Shown: piece after piece, positions 26,332 through 35,208 of the stretch
How the letters are laid out: every line of letters begins with the position of its first letter
Numbering within the stretch: position 1 is the stretch's first letter
Source: Nodularia spumigena CCY9414
GTDB lineage: Bacteria; Cyanobacteriota; Cyanobacteriia; Cyanobacteriales; Nostocaceae
Direction: 5' to 3'
DNA length: 64,000 nucleotides
NCBI RefSeq assembly: GCF_000340565.2
Contig: NZ_CP007203.1
Span: 2,572,056-2,636,055, forward strand
The notes under the pieces: generated by a model
What the model saw: the letters and a program-made list of their open reading frames with translations, nothing else
Told to the model about the DNA's origin: nothing
Databases searched by the model: none
Position numbers and translations under genes: made by a program

Positions 26332-28086
26332 TTAAGCAAAAAAGGCAAAGTTATTAGCTGTGAGAGTATTTGTCACTCCCATCAGAATTGCCAATTGAGT
26401 ATTCTCGAATTGGACTAATAGATCATTACCTTGTTGTGTGAGGGTCAGTTGATCAAACTGGGTAACACCTATTCCCCCGATGGAAATTATATCTATGCCG
26501 GATGTGAAGTCCGTAATCGAGTTTGGACTACTAGGTAGACTTGCGTTAGCAATCCAGAATCGATCAACACCATTACCACCTGTTAAACGATTGCCACCTT
26601 CTTCACCGGCAAACAAAATATCATCTCCATCCCCACCAAATAGAGAATCATTAAGATAAGAGTAAAGGATGTCATCACCAGAACCACCGTATAAGCGGTT
26701 TTTATTGCCTCTACTAGTGAGGGTATCGTTATCAGAACCACCAAACAGTAATTGATTTGAACCCTCTATTACCTTGAGGGTATCTTTACCTGCGGAACCG
26801 AAAAGGAAGTTAATACCACTGCTCTCTACTGTAGTGATATCGTCATCACCCTTCCCCGCATCAACACTGGTATTTTTCGCACCACCGTTTTGACCAATAA
26901 AAATCTGATCATTTCCCTCTCCTGTAAATATGGAGGAGTGACCATCAGTCAAGACTATATCTTCACCTTTGCCAGTAAAAATACTTTTATTTTGAGTAGC
27001 ATCCACTGTATCTTGTCCGTCTCCGGTGAATAAAATTTCAGTCTTCTCAGTGGTCTCAAGGGTAATCTCATCGTCAGCATTAGAGCCAAATTTAACTACT
27101 GTAGAGTCAAGTGCCGAGAAAACTTGACTAGCATTGAAGGTGATGTTAGCAAAGCTGGGATTTAATGATACTAAGACATTGGGTGTTAAGTCGGGAATCA
27201 CCCTAGTTTGTCCTTGGGTCTCTCCAGGGGATGATGTTGTGTCAACTTCAATGTGTAGAGGTGTCTCTTCGGAGAAGTCCGGCTCACTCAAGTTAATAGC
27301 TGCAACCAAGTCCCAAACAGGATTTGGATCAAGATCACTTTGAATAACCGTGAGGGCAAAATCCAAGAACTCTGCCGCTATTTTACTTTTCGATGATGGG
27401 GTTGCTAACCATGCTTCCTGATCTTGACGGTTAAACTCAGTTTGATTAGTTGCGTCTAGGGGAGTAAGTTGTATTTTCAGTCCTTGCTCTCCAGCTGCAA
27501 AGACTTCTTGTGCTGCGACCGGATCAACCCAGATATTAAACTCGGCCACTGAGTTGGTGGAATATGGGGGATCGGGAAGAACAGGAAGATTGCCAGGAAC
27601 AAAAATTGCTCCTCCCATAACTTGCAGTACAGAGATCTTGTCAATAATCCCAGGATCAAGGCGCAGAGCCTCAGCAATGTTAGTCAAACTACCAGTGGCT
27701 AAAATTGCTACAGGTTCTGGTGATTTGTTGATGGTTTCAACAATCAATTCTGCTGCATTTCTAGTTGTAAAAGATGGAATTTCTGTCGATAATTTTACAA
27801 AGGGTGACCAGAATGTGTCAGCGCCATCCCGAATAAAATCTGGAAAGGCATTATTACCCACTAATGGGGTAGATCTACCGATACCAATGGAAATATTGCT
27901 GGCATCAAGTCTGGAGAGCATTCGAGCTAGATCATTAGCAAAACTTGGCGGATTAGCAATACCTTGGGAAATAGTGATTGCTTGAATATCAAACTTAGGA
28001 TTCGCCAGCATGAAAGCTAGAGCAGTCATTCCATCTTGGCTACCATCGTCGTCAAAAATGAGGGGAGTCACGTATTGATGTGGCAT
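26332..28086 (-). CDS. nucleoside hydrolase with C-terminal RTX calcium-binding repeats
   Basis: The 584-residue protein has two parts. Residues about 8-290 are an inosine-uridine-preferring nucleoside hydrolase fold with the N-terminal Asp cluster (FDDDGSQDG), [13 protein letters not shown], and a VWDLVAAI segment. Residues about 345-530 are glycine-aspartate-rich nonapeptide repeats ([26 protein letters not shown]), a calcium-binding beta-roll typical of type I-secreted proteins, followed by a short C-terminal domain. There is no N-terminal signal, consistent with type I secretion. It probably splits ribonucleosides outside the cell for base scavenging. It lies between sodA and a sodA fragment, suggesting the gene was inserted here. 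Confidence 0.85.
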   Translation of the reverse strand: MPHQYVTPLIFDDDGSQDGMTALAFMLANPKFDIQAITISQGIANPPSFANDLARMLSRLDASNISIGIGRSTPLVGNNAFPDFIRDGADTFWSPFVKLSTEIPSFTTRNAAELIVETINKSPEPVAILATGSLTNIAEALRLDPGIIDKISVLQVMGGAIFVPGNLPVLPDPPYSTNSVAEFNIWVDPVAAQEVFAAGEQGLKIQLTPLDATNQTEFNRQDQEAWLATPSSKSKIAAEFLDFALTVIQSDLDPNPVWDLVAAINLSEPDFSEETPLHIEVDTTSSPGETQGQTRVIPDLTPNVLVSLNPSFANITFNASQVFSALDSTVVKFGSNADDEITLETTEKTEILFTGDGQDTVDATQNKSIFTGKGEDIVLTDGHSSIFTGEGNDQIFIGQNGGAKNTSVDAGKGDDDITTVESSGINFLFGSAGKDTLKVIEGSNQLLFGGSDNDTLTSRGNKNRLYGGSGDDILYSYLNDSLFGGDGDDILFAGEEGGNRLTGGNGVDRFWIANASLPSSPNSITDFTSGIDIISIGGIGVTQFDQLTLTQQGNDLLVQFENTQLAILMGVTNTLTANNFAFFA

Positions 28087-28281
28087 AATTTACTGTTTAC
28101 CCTGAATAATGCATAGATTTTATATGCTTAGTAAGTAGTATATATTACCGCTAAATCTTTTTTTCAAATAATAATCATATTCATTAAAAATTACATTCTG
28201 TCCTCTAAATTCACAATCGGAAATTATTGAGAGTATTCTGCCACCCGCTTTCATGTAACAAATTATGAATCTTGAAGATGG

Positions 28282-28471
28282 TGGGGCTAGAAACTGAACA
28301 TTACAAATCGTCACCACAGCCAATCAAGATAATCTGATTATGGGTAATGATGTCTGGGAACACGCATATTACCTGAGATATCGCAACCGTCGGGCTGAGT
28401 ATTTAAATAATTGGTGGAATGTGGTGAATTGGCCGGAAATTAACAAGCGATCGCTTGTTTCATTACAATGA
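28282..28471 (+). pseudogene. duplicated 3' fragment of sodA
   Basis: This stretch is a near-identical copy of the end of sodA (compare 25905-26120): the shared part includes AATGATGTCTGGGAACACGC and continues through the HIP1 site to the end. It lacks 21 bases (in frame, between two copies of GATTATG) and has no 5' part. It ends with its own TGA at 28469-28471. It cannot make an enzyme. Confidence 0.9.
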
Positions 28472-28538
28472 AATAGTTAGGATCTTAATCTTGTTTAAAC
28501 GCAGAGGGGCGCTAAGGTAACGCAGAGGAACGCAGAGT

Positions 28539-29246
28539 TTGTCAAGTCGCATATCTATATTTATTCTGGGAATACTAGCCTCGATATCTCTTGTCTTGAT
28601 TGCCTCTCCCGCAGTTATCATACCCCCATCTGACCCAGTGGAGCCAGTCACTGTTTACGTACTTGATTTAGGCTTACATTCCAGTTTGGTTTTGCCTGAT
28701 AATGATGACAAATTAATTCGGTATGCTTACGGTGATTGGCGTTATTTTGCGTTAAACCAGCAAGATTTGGCTAGTGGAGTTGCAGCTTTGCTGATTCCTA
28801 CTCAGGGAACTCTCGCTAGAAGAAAATATGAGAATATTGCCCAGTTGCAACAGGCGATAAATAATCATACTACCATTTTGAATTTTGCAGTGGCTAGAGC
28901 TAAAGCCACAGGACTACAAAAACAGAACTTTCCTGGACTGAATGAATTACCTAATCAATTAATTGAGCAATTAGCCGCAAACTTAACACAATCTGCTTAC
29001 ACAACCTTGGTGAAAGCATTAGAATATCCCATCGGTGCAGAGATAACAGCCCGGTTGACCAAAAACTTTCCAGATGCTTTAGAAATTGAGTTACAAAAAA
29101 AGCATAACCTACAGGAGTTAGAACAATTACTTGTAGATATGTTAGAGGAAATCAAGATTAATTATGTCAAAAACATTGCGGAAGAAGGCATAGAAAAAAC
29201 TGTAGAAGAAGTCGAAAATCTCCAAAGGCAATTTAGGCGTTACTAA
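28539..29246 (+). CDS. DUF2459-like N-terminus joined to an unknown helical C-terminus
   Basis: The 235-codon frame begins with TTG at 28539 (no better ATG is in frame). It starts with an N-terminal hydrophobic segment (ISIFILGILASISLVLIA), then a short region like DUF2459 proteins (VTVYVLDLGLHSSLVLP, YAYGDWRYFALNQ, GTLARRKYEN). From about residue 125 the character changes to charged helices ending in EEIKINYVKNIAEEGIEK and no longer resembles DUF2459. It may be a fusion made by deletion, or a divergent family. It is secreted or membrane-anchored. The gene lies just after the sodA fragment and a dispersed repeat. Confidence 0.55.
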   Translation: MSSRISIFILGILASISLVLIASPAVIIPPSDPVEPVTVYVLDLGLHSSLVLPDNDDKLIRYAYGDWRYFALNQQDLASGVAALLIPTQGTLARRKYENIAQLQQAINNHTTILNFAVARAKATGLQKQNFPGLNELPNQLIEQLAANLTQSAYTTLVKALEYPIGAEITARLTKNFPDALEIELQKKHNLQELEQLLVDMLEEIKINYVKNIAEEGIEKTVEEVENLQRQFRRY

Positions 29247-29321
29247 AGCAAGTAAAAATAAGCGGTTTTTTATTAGAATTAAGATAACTATTCCTTGATT
29301 ATTGAAAGCTGGGGGAAGAAA

Positions 29322-29753
29322 ATGATGAATGTGGGATTTTTTCACAGAATTCCAGTAATGCCCCTCGTATTACTCTGGTTAGCTTATGCTCTATTGGGGT
29401 GGTATCTTGCGGCTCATCACATTGTTTGGTTGGCGGGAGCTTTTGTGGTTGCTGTCACTTTAGCTATTGTCAGAAAAACTATTGTTTGGTTAGAGCAGTT
29501 AGTGGCATTTGGCTCCAGAATCTTAGTTGTGGTGTTATTTTTAAGTTTATCGGTTGCTTTGGTGGAAACTTGGTCGATATTCTTTAGCCTTTTTCTCATC
29601 CCCATAGCCACTACGTTTTTAGCTGACTTAGAAATGCGTTTTGCTGGTTTCAACAAGACTGATTCTTTTTGGGTTTTAACCGTCTTAGCCCTGTGCGGTT
29701 TGGTAGTGGGCGAATTGATCGATATTTTACTTTTGCCCAGTAGCAGATTTTAG
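29322..29753 (+). CDS. hypothetical membrane protein, about five segments
   Basis: The 143-residue protein is almost wholly hydrophobic with about five membrane segments (residues 12-30, 33-50, 63-85, 88-105, 120-138) and short charged loops such as RKTIVWLEQ and ADLEMRFAGFNKTDS. The ATG at 29322 follows GGGGGAAGAAA, a good ribosome binding site; the TTG at 29295 is rejected. It follows the DUF2459-like ORF by 75 bases on the same strand. No family is recognised. Confidence 0.7.
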   Translation: MMNVGFFHRIPVMPLVLLWLAYALLGWYLAAHHIVWLAGAFVVAVTLAIVRKTIVWLEQLVAFGSRILVVVLFLSLSVALVETWSIFFSLFLIPIATTFLADLEMRFAGFNKTDSFWVLTVLALCGLVVGELIDILLLPSSRF

Positions 29754-30355
29754 CCGCAATACTTACTTATGCACAGGTAAGTCTCTACCTCGCCCCACTT
29801 TCGCATCTCAAGAGACTATAAATTAGGTTTTAGCTATTAAGATAGTTCTTCCTTATCAATTATAACATAACAAAATTTCGAGCGAATGTCAACTCCCAAT
29901 ACTCTATTATTGGCGGTTTATTCCCTTTAAACTAAAATGGTGGGTTTTAATCATGATTAAAACTATTGTTTACTAAAAATAAAAATACCCCAGACTTTGA
30001 GTAAAATACCTGAAGTGTTTTCTGTTGGGATTCCACAAAAATTAGCTTTTAGGCTGGGACTCGGCGGAATAGAAAGTGCTTATGCAGTCTGGCTATTAAG
30101 GATTGACACTAAGCGCGATAAATCGATGGGGATTCTTAGTTCTGCGTCATCTAGACCAGAGGTGGGATTCTCACCTGGCGGTAAAATATAAAGCTGCTCT
30201 GGATAAGTGGCGAAAAAGTCGTAACACAAGTAAGAGAAGTAAAGTAGGGAGAGCCACTACCCTTTATAGTGTAAGGAGAATGTCACAGTTGGTAACAGTA
30301 AAAGCAAATTAGTTTTAGAGAATACTGCCTTAATCAGCTACCTTTTAGTTCACAT
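29754..30355. other. 602-bp region upstream of mgtE, nothing identified
   Basis: Two overlapping short frames (29997-30191, 30103-30312) have no recognisable features. A small hairpin (AGGTG-GGATTCT-CACCT, near 30158-30174) is visible. No M-box or other Mg2+ riboswitch motif was recognised. The region may be an mgtE leader or a decayed insert. Confidence 0.4.
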
Positions 30356-31720
30356 ATGCAAAGCAGATCCCGACAAGAGTTACAAGACCTAGTGCGCCAG
30401 CAGCTGCAAGTGCTACTTGAACAAAAGAACTTTCAGGGTGCTAAAGCTTTATTAATTCCGGTTCAGGTTGCAGATATTGCCGAATCTATTGAAGGTTTAC
30501 CAGAGGCTACCCAGGCGATCGCTTTTCGGTTACTTTCTAAAGAAGAGGCTATAGAAGTCTTTGAATATTTAGACCCTAGTGTACAACAAACACTACTAGA
30601 AGATTTTAAGCGTCAGGATGTACAGGAAATCGTCGATTATATGTCCCCTGACGACCGGGCGCGCTTGTTTGACGAACTCCCCGCTAAAGTTGTGCGGCGA
30701 CTATTACAACAACTGAGTCCGGCGGAACGGGATGCAACTGCTCTGCTTTTAGGTTATGCGCCTAACACTGCGGGGCGGATTATGACTCCTGAGTATCTGT
30801 CACTGAGGGAAAATATTACGATTAATCAGGCACTAGCGCAAATTCGTTCTTTGGCTAACTTGAGAGAAACTATTTACTATATATATGTAACTGATGATGC
30901 TCGTCGCTTAACTGGGATTCTCTCCCTGCGGGATCTGATTTTAGCGCAACCAGAGCAAACTATTGGCAGCATCATGACCCGTGATGTGGTATTTGTAAAT
31001 ACTGGGACTGACCAAGAAGAAGTGGCTCGGACAATTCAGCACTATGACTTTGTAGCCATTCCTGTGGTAGATGCAGAACAGCGTCTAGTGGGTATTGTCA
31101 CGGTGGATGATGTGCTGGATATTTTAGAACAAGAAACCACGGAAGACATCTATAAGTTAGGTGGTGTAGAATCTGGCGGTGATAATTATTTTCAAACTAA
31201 CTTATTTACTGTTGCCCGGAAGCGGGTAGTATGGTTGTTTATTCTATTGATAACTAATAGTGCTACGGCGGCGGTAATTACTAACCAAGAAGATATTTTA
31301 GAAAAAGTAGTTGCTTTAACTGCCTTTATACCCTTATTGATTGGTACAGGCGGGAATGTGGGGGCGCAGTCTTCAACTGTGGTGATTCGGGGCTTGAATA
31401 CGGAAGACGTTCGCCCTAGTGAAGCTTTAAATATCATCAAACGAGAAGCGATCGCTGGTGTACTGCTCGGAACTATGCTAGGTAGTGTAGTCATAGTTTG
31501 GGCATACTTCTTACAAGGGAATTTCTTTGTAGCCCTAGCTGTAGGTATTAGTCTATTGTCCATCTGTGTTTTAGCCTCAGTTTCTGGTTCGGCTTTGCCA
31601 TTTTTATTCCGTGCGATGGGGCTAGATCCGGCTTTGATGTCAGCGCCTTTTATTACCACTGCTGTTGATGTGTTGGGAGTGTTAATTTACCTCAACTTAG
31701 CTCGATGGATTTTAGGCTAA
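30356..31720 (+). CDS. mgtE: magnesium transporter MgtE
   Basis: This 454-residue Mg2+ channel has the full MgtE order: an N-terminal superhelical domain (residues 1-130, with DYMSPDDRARLFDELP), and two CBS domains (about 135-255, with AGRIMTPEYLSL and SIMTRDVVFV). A connecting helix and five membrane segments (about 285-450) follow, with FIPLLIGTGGNVGAQSSTVV, the pore signature. Mg2+ binding at the cytosolic domains closes the channel. It appears monocistronic after a 600-base upstream spacer. Confidence 0.93.
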   Translation: MQSRSRQELQDLVRQQLQVLLEQKNFQGAKALLIPVQVADIAESIEGLPEATQAIAFRLLSKEEAIEVFEYLDPSVQQTLLEDFKRQDVQEIVDYMSPDDRARLFDELPAKVVRRLLQQLSPAERDATALLLGYAPNTAGRIMTPEYLSLRENITINQALAQIRSLANLRETIYYIYVTDDARRLTGILSLRDLILAQPEQTIGSIMTRDVVFVNTGTDQEEVARTIQHYDFVAIPVVDAEQRLVGIVTVDDVLDILEQETTEDIYKLGGVESGGDNYFQTNLFTVARKRVVWLFILLITNSATAAVITNQEDILEKVVALTAFIPLLIGTGGNVGAQSSTVVIRGLNTEDVRPSEALNIIKREAIAGVLLGTMLGSVVIVWAYFLQGNFFVALAVGISLLSICVLASVSGSALPFLFRAMGLDPALMSAPFITTAVDVLGVLIYLNLARWILG

Positions 31721-31858
31721 TAGTAGAAATAGCCAGGAAAAAATCCCGCAAGAGATATACTGGTTTTGGGAATTTCTGAAATATCTACACTATAGGAGGA
31801 TGAATTTATTACCAAATTCCCTCTGTATGTAGGTGTTGAATTACGAAACAAATTGACC

Positions 31859-32668
31859 ATGAAAGGATTACAAGGCAAAAATGCTTTAGTTACAGGTGCA
31901 ACTTCAGGTATTGGTCAGGCGATCGCTGTTAAACTTGCCCAATTAGGCTGTAATATAGCGATTAACTACCGCAGAACTCCCGAATCAGGGTCTGAAACCG
32001 AAGCAATGGCAGTAGAGAAAGCCTGTAAAGATATCGAAAATTGCGGAATGCGTTCGCTTTTAGTAAAAGGTGATGTTTCCCAAGAATCAGATATTGTGAC
32101 AATGGTCAACAGTGTAGTTAACACCTTTGGTAGCTTAGATATTCTGATCAATAATGCGGGGATTCAAAGAGAATGCCCATCCCATGAACTGACTACCGCA
32201 GACTTCGATCAAGTCCTTGCAGTTAACCTCCGGGGTGCTTTTATCTGCGCCCGTGAAACCATCAAACATCTTTTATCCCAGAACCGTTCCGGGGTAATCA
32301 TCAATATTTCCAGTGTTCACGAAATTATTCCCAGACCTACATATCTGAGTTATTCCATCAGCAAAGGGGGAATGGAAAATCTCACTAAAACCCTAGCATT
32401 AGAATATGCTAATCGAGGTATTCGTGTCAATGCTGTCGCACCGGGAGCAACAGTCACACCAATCAATCAAGCTTGGATAGATGACCCAGAAAAAAAGGCA
32501 GCTGTAGAAAGTCATATCCCCATGTGTCGTGCGGGAACTGCTGAAGAAATGGCAGCATCTGTAGCTTTTTTAGCCTCAGATGATGCCGGTTACATCACTG
32601 GTCAAACCCTATTTGTAGACGGTGGATTAACTTTGTACGCTGACTTCCGCGAAAACTGGTCAGCTTGA
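31859..32668 (+). CDS. SDR oxidoreductase, glucose-1-dehydrogenase-like
   Basis: The 269-residue classical short-chain dehydrogenase has the NAD(P) motif TGATSGIGQA (near residue 12), NNAG at about 98, catalytic Ser-Tyr-Lys in SSVHEI and YSISKGG, and a C-terminus ending VDGGLTLYADF. The Arg in NYRRTPESG suggests NADP use, as in glucose 1-dehydrogenases. The ATG at 31859 is preferred over the TTG at 31853. The true substrate is unknown. It ends 146 bases before the convergent rca gene, with a hairpin between. Confidence 0.88.
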   Translation: MKGLQGKNALVTGATSGIGQAIAVKLAQLGCNIAINYRRTPESGSETEAMAVEKACKDIENCGMRSLLVKGDVSQESDIVTMVNSVVNTFGSLDILINNAGIQRECPSHELTTADFDQVLAVNLRGAFICARETIKHLLSQNRSGVIINISSVHEIIPRPTYLSYSISKGGMENLTKTLALEYANRGIRVNAVAPGATVTPINQAWIDDPEKKAAVESHIPMCRAGTAEEMAASVAFLASDDAGYITGQTLFVDGGLTLYADFRENWSA

Positions 32669-32766
32669 GTGGGTGTTTGGGAGAAGTTAAACGAACCACA
32701 CCAGGCACAGAGAACACAGAGAAATCAGGAAGAGAGATGTTTTTTACTTGTTATTGAGCCTTTTCT

Positions 32767-32790
32767 CCCCTCCCCGCTTGCGGGGAGGGG
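32767..32790. terminator. convergent hairpin between SDR gene and rca
   Basis: A perfect 11-bp stem (CCCCTCCCCGC / GCGGGGAGGGG) with a 2-base centre lies between two converging genes, and TTTT precedes the stem at 32761-32764. It could terminate rca reading leftward, although the same GC-rich palindrome is a common dispersed repeat in cyanobacteria. Confidence 0.5.
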
Positions 32791-32814
32791 TTGGGGGTGG
32801 GGTGCTAGATGATG

Positions 32815-34065
32815 TTAATTCTTACCGTTCGGACGCTGAATAATCGTTTCCACAATTCGCCGTTTAGCTTTCGGGTCAATTCCTACCAAGCGCACATACT
32901 CACCACTATATTCCGCTAGATAACCTTCTAAAGCTGATATTGCATCCCATTCAGCATTTATCTGAGTTGTACCGCAACTTTGCCAAGAACCAGTACGGAA
33001 GCGGCGTTCATCTACGTGTTCAAAGTTAATTCTGTGACCTTGAGCTAAAATTTGCCGGATTTGTTCTTGTGTCTCTAGGCTTAAATGGGTATTTGATACT
33101 TTTGGTTGATGAAATCCATTACCTGACGGCTCCCTATTCGGTGTGACAGGCGCTGGTGGTGCTACTTGATAATTTTTACTACCTCGATTCAGCCGATTGT
33201 ATTCATCAACCAATTGAGAAGTTTCTACCCGTTGTTGTTCACCCACCATAAAATTACCCGCCGAAATCAGGTTAGACAAGCTGAAATCCGGCTTTTTAAA
33301 CTCTGGTGGCTTCTCGGCGCTGTTAACGATACGCGACGATACACGCTCGAAACCGACTTGATGGATAAATTCACGTACTTGTTGATCATAAATGCGCGAT
33401 CGCAACGCACTATAAAAGTCAATAGATTGATGAGGAAAAGTATCAACAAGCTGTGCAACTTCTCGTTGTGAAAGTCCATCTTCTGCAAAAATTCCGCCAA
33501 CAATTCCCACCTTATCGTCTCTATCTGGTTCCCAGTAGAATTTCTCCATCCGTCCATCGCGAATTAACGGCGCGTAGAGAGTAGAAAAATCATTCCCGGT
33601 AACAATAATCGGGACACGATGTAACGGTGTAGAATCATAGCTTCCAGGTAACTGCACATCTGTAGGATTATCAGCAATATTCATCAGTGTGGCATTTACC
33701 ATCTGAGTATTTACAGTATACTGAGTACCTTCATCAAAGCGTCCCGCACCCGCATCTAAATCATTAATCATCAGCACGCACATTTTACCGCGCACTTTAA
33801 TTAATTCTGCTGTTTCGCGATAACGCAAACGAATTAACCGCGCCGGGTCTCCAGCATCTGGACTCTCCAATTCTCCCCCGGATATGTTAGTTACTTCGAT
33901 ACCCATTTTCTCGAAGACTAACTGACACTGAAATGTCTTTCCTTCGCCTTTACGTCCATGAATCCCTAAAATTAAGGGAACTCGCACACCAGGTAGATTC
34001 AAGAAATTTTTGGTAATGTGAACGCCAAGTTTGTCTAGAAAGCGGGGAGCAATGTAGTAACTCAT
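32815..34065 (-). CDS. rca: rubisco activase with small-subunit-like tail
   Basis: The 416-residue AAA+ remodeller is recruited to rubisco. Residues 1-270 are the AAA+ core: Walker A GRKGEGKT at 37-44, Walker B VLMINDLDAG near 100, and sensor or Arg-finger region near IVTGNDFSTLYAPLIRDGRM. After a linker, residues about 325-410 form a rubisco small-subunit-like domain (LETQEQIRQILAQGHRINFEH, GEYVRLVGIDPKAKRRI), which is typical of heterocystous cyanobacteria and targets the protein to rubisco and carboxysomes. It lies downstream of rbcS on the same strand but beyond a terminator, so it likely has its own promoter. Confidence 0.93.
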   Translation of the reverse strand: MSYYIAPRFLDKLGVHITKNFLNLPGVRVPLILGIHGRKGEGKTFQCQLVFEKMGIEVTNISGGELESPDAGDPARLIRLRYRETAELIKVRGKMCVLMINDLDAGAGRFDEGTQYTVNTQMVNATLMNIADNPTDVQLPGSYDSTPLHRVPIIVTGNDFSTLYAPLIRDGRMEKFYWEPDRDDKVGIVGGIFAEDGLSQREVAQLVDTFPHQSIDFYSALRSRIYDQQVREFIHQVGFERVSSRIVNSAEKPPEFKKPDFSLSNLISAGNFMVGEQQRVETSQLVDEYNRLNRGSKNYQVAPPAPVTPNREPSGNGFHQPKVSNTHLSLETQEQIRQILAQGHRINFEHVDERRFRTGSWQSCGTTQINAEWDAISALEGYLAEYSGEYVRLVGIDPKAKRRIVETIIQRPNGKN

Positions 34066-34208
34066 AAAAATATCACTGATAATGTTTTATTAAACTAATA
34101 TTAAGTTTTTTTGGTGTCGGATGTTTACTAATCTTTTGGTAAAAATCCCAAGTTGCTAAGTAGCTCAACTGAAAAAAACTTAATACCCAGATAAAGTCGC
34201 ACTTATGA

Positions 34209-34691
34209 TCATAAGGGATATCTAGGATCATCAGGAGCTAATTCTCCCTCATCAACCATAGCTGCATAATATCCAAAATTTCCCCACTCTCTTGCCTCTA
34301 GTTGCATATATTCCTTCCTTTCCTGCTCCAGTTCCTTCTTTCTTGCTGCTGCTTCTTTACGACGACGTTCCTTTTCTGCTTCTACATCTTCAGGATATAA
34401 ATAACGGTAACTACTTTCGTCATCATTCAAAAGGGTAACTTCTTTAAGCTCAGACAATTTATTTATGTTTGTGTCTTCTAAATATTCTTTTGATGTAATG
34501 TGGGGTAAATTATTAGCAGAGATAGGCAAAAATCTAGTTCTTTTAAGTATATTTAATGCTTTGAAAGCCTCCCATACATTTTCAAGTGCAGACAGAAGAT
34601 TAAATAAAGTAGCAATAACGCTGGTATGCAAAATACCAGCGTTATTGCTATGGTTAAACAATTCAAGCTGCGTTAGCCTGCGGCATAACAC
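34209..34691 (-). CDS. hypothetical charged protein between rbcS and rca
   Basis: The frame is open for 160 codons from a GTG at 34691. The N-terminal 40 residues overlap repeat-like DNA and a perfect hairpin, so the real start is probably further in. The C-terminal half is a Lys/Glu-rich coiled coil (EKERRRKEAAARKKELEQ) followed by YMQLEAREWGNFGYYAAM and the acidic end DPRYPL. No family is recognised. The location between the rubisco genes and rca could mean a carboxysome-linked role, but only position supports that. Confidence 0.5.
   Translation of the reverse strand: MLCRRLTQLELFNHSNNAGILHTSVIATLFNLLSALENVWEAFKALNILKRTRFLPISANNLPHITSKEYLEDTNINKLSELKEVTLLNDDESSYRYLYPEDVEAEKERRRKEAAARKKELEQERKEYMQLEAREWGNFGYYAAMVDEGELAPDDPRYPL
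34610..34650. other. perfect 17-bp hairpin in rbcS-rca spacer
   Basis: The arms TAGCAATAACGCTGGTA (34610-34626) and TACCAGCGTTATTGCTA (34634-34650) are exact inverted copies with a 7-base loop TGCAAAA. It lies inside the N-terminal part of the hypothetical ORF, read from the minus strand. It could be an RNA processing site, a second terminator (ACTTTATTT follows on the minus strand) or a small palindromic element. Confidence 0.75.
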
Positions 34692-34707
34692 ACCCTACTT
34701 TAATTAA

Positions 34708-34737
34708 TAAAAAAAAGAGGCAGAAAAATCTACCTCT
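34708..34737 (-). terminator. rho-independent terminator of rbcLXS
   Basis: On the minus strand AGAGGTAGA, a TTTT loop and TCTGCCTCT form a 9-bp stem with one G-U type mismatch, followed by eight T residues. It lies 51 bases after the rbcS stop and is well placed to end the rubisco operon transcript. Confidence 0.85.
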
Positions 34738-34788
34738 CCAAAGGGAAACTAATTCAAATTCCCCAAAATTAATTCAAAAGTCCAACTC

Positions 34789-35124
34789 TTAGTATCTGCT
34801 CATGCTGGGCTTGTGAACAATAAAGCTAAGAACTTGACACTGCTTGATGTTGTCAAAACCCACAACACGGATATAGCAGTTGCTGTATTGAGAACGGCAA
34901 GATTGAACTTCGCTCAATACTTCTTGAGTAGACTTAGCGCCGAACAAAGGCAACTTCCACATTGTCCAGTAAAATTCTGTTGGCTCAGAAATTTCGTTAA
35001 ACTCAATAGCTGGAATGTAACCTTGAGTCAAGATGTACTGAACTTGCTTGGCAATTTGAGCATCAGAAAGAGGTGGAAGGTAAGAAAGGGTTTCGTAACG
35101 ACGCTCTTTTGGTAAAGTTTGCAT
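34789..35124 (-). CDS. rbcS: rubisco small subunit
   Basis: The 111-residue form IB small subunit caps the L8 core to make L8S8 rubisco in the carboxysome. The canonical N-terminus ([18 protein letters not shown]), central [13 protein letters not shown] and [15 protein letters not shown] are all present. The length is normal for cyanobacteria. It is the last gene of rbcL-rbcX-rbcS, 84 bases after rbcX; the gap holds heptamer repeats. Confidence 0.97.
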   Translation of the reverse strand: MQTLPKERRYETLSYLPPLSDAQIAKQVQYILTQGYIPAIEFNEISEPTEFYWTMWKLPLFGAKSTQEVLSEVQSCRSQYSNCYIRVVGFDNIKQCQVLSFIVHKPSMSRY

Positions 35125-35159
35125 AGTTTTTGATAATGGGTTGCGATTGATATGAAATT

Positions 35160-35197
35160 TCAGTTATCAGTTAACAGTTATCAGTTATCAGTTAACA
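35160..35197. repeat. heptad repeats (TCAGTTA) between rbcX and rbcS
   Basis: About five TCAGTTA/ACAGTTA units lie between rbcX and rbcS. Related GTTTACTGTTCACT sequence continues into the rbcX stop codon region at 35205-35220. Confidence 0.85.
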
Positions 35198-35208
35198 ATG
35201 ACGACTGT

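Noticed and set aside
30158-30174. tRNA-like arm with 5-bp stem and 7-base loop
   Set aside because: The loop lacks the conserved TTC bases and no other tRNA arms can be placed around it.
30210-30250. AAGTCGTAACA, similar to the 3' end of 16S rRNA
   Set aside because: Only 11 bases match and the surroundings do not resemble rRNA.
29997-30312. Two overlapping short frames upstream of mgtE
   Set aside because: Neither has a good start context or recognisable features; the two overlap in different frames.
32767-32790. GC-rich hairpin as an origin or attachment site
   Set aside because: It is a simple perfect palindrome at a convergent gene border, better explained as a terminator or dispersed repeat.
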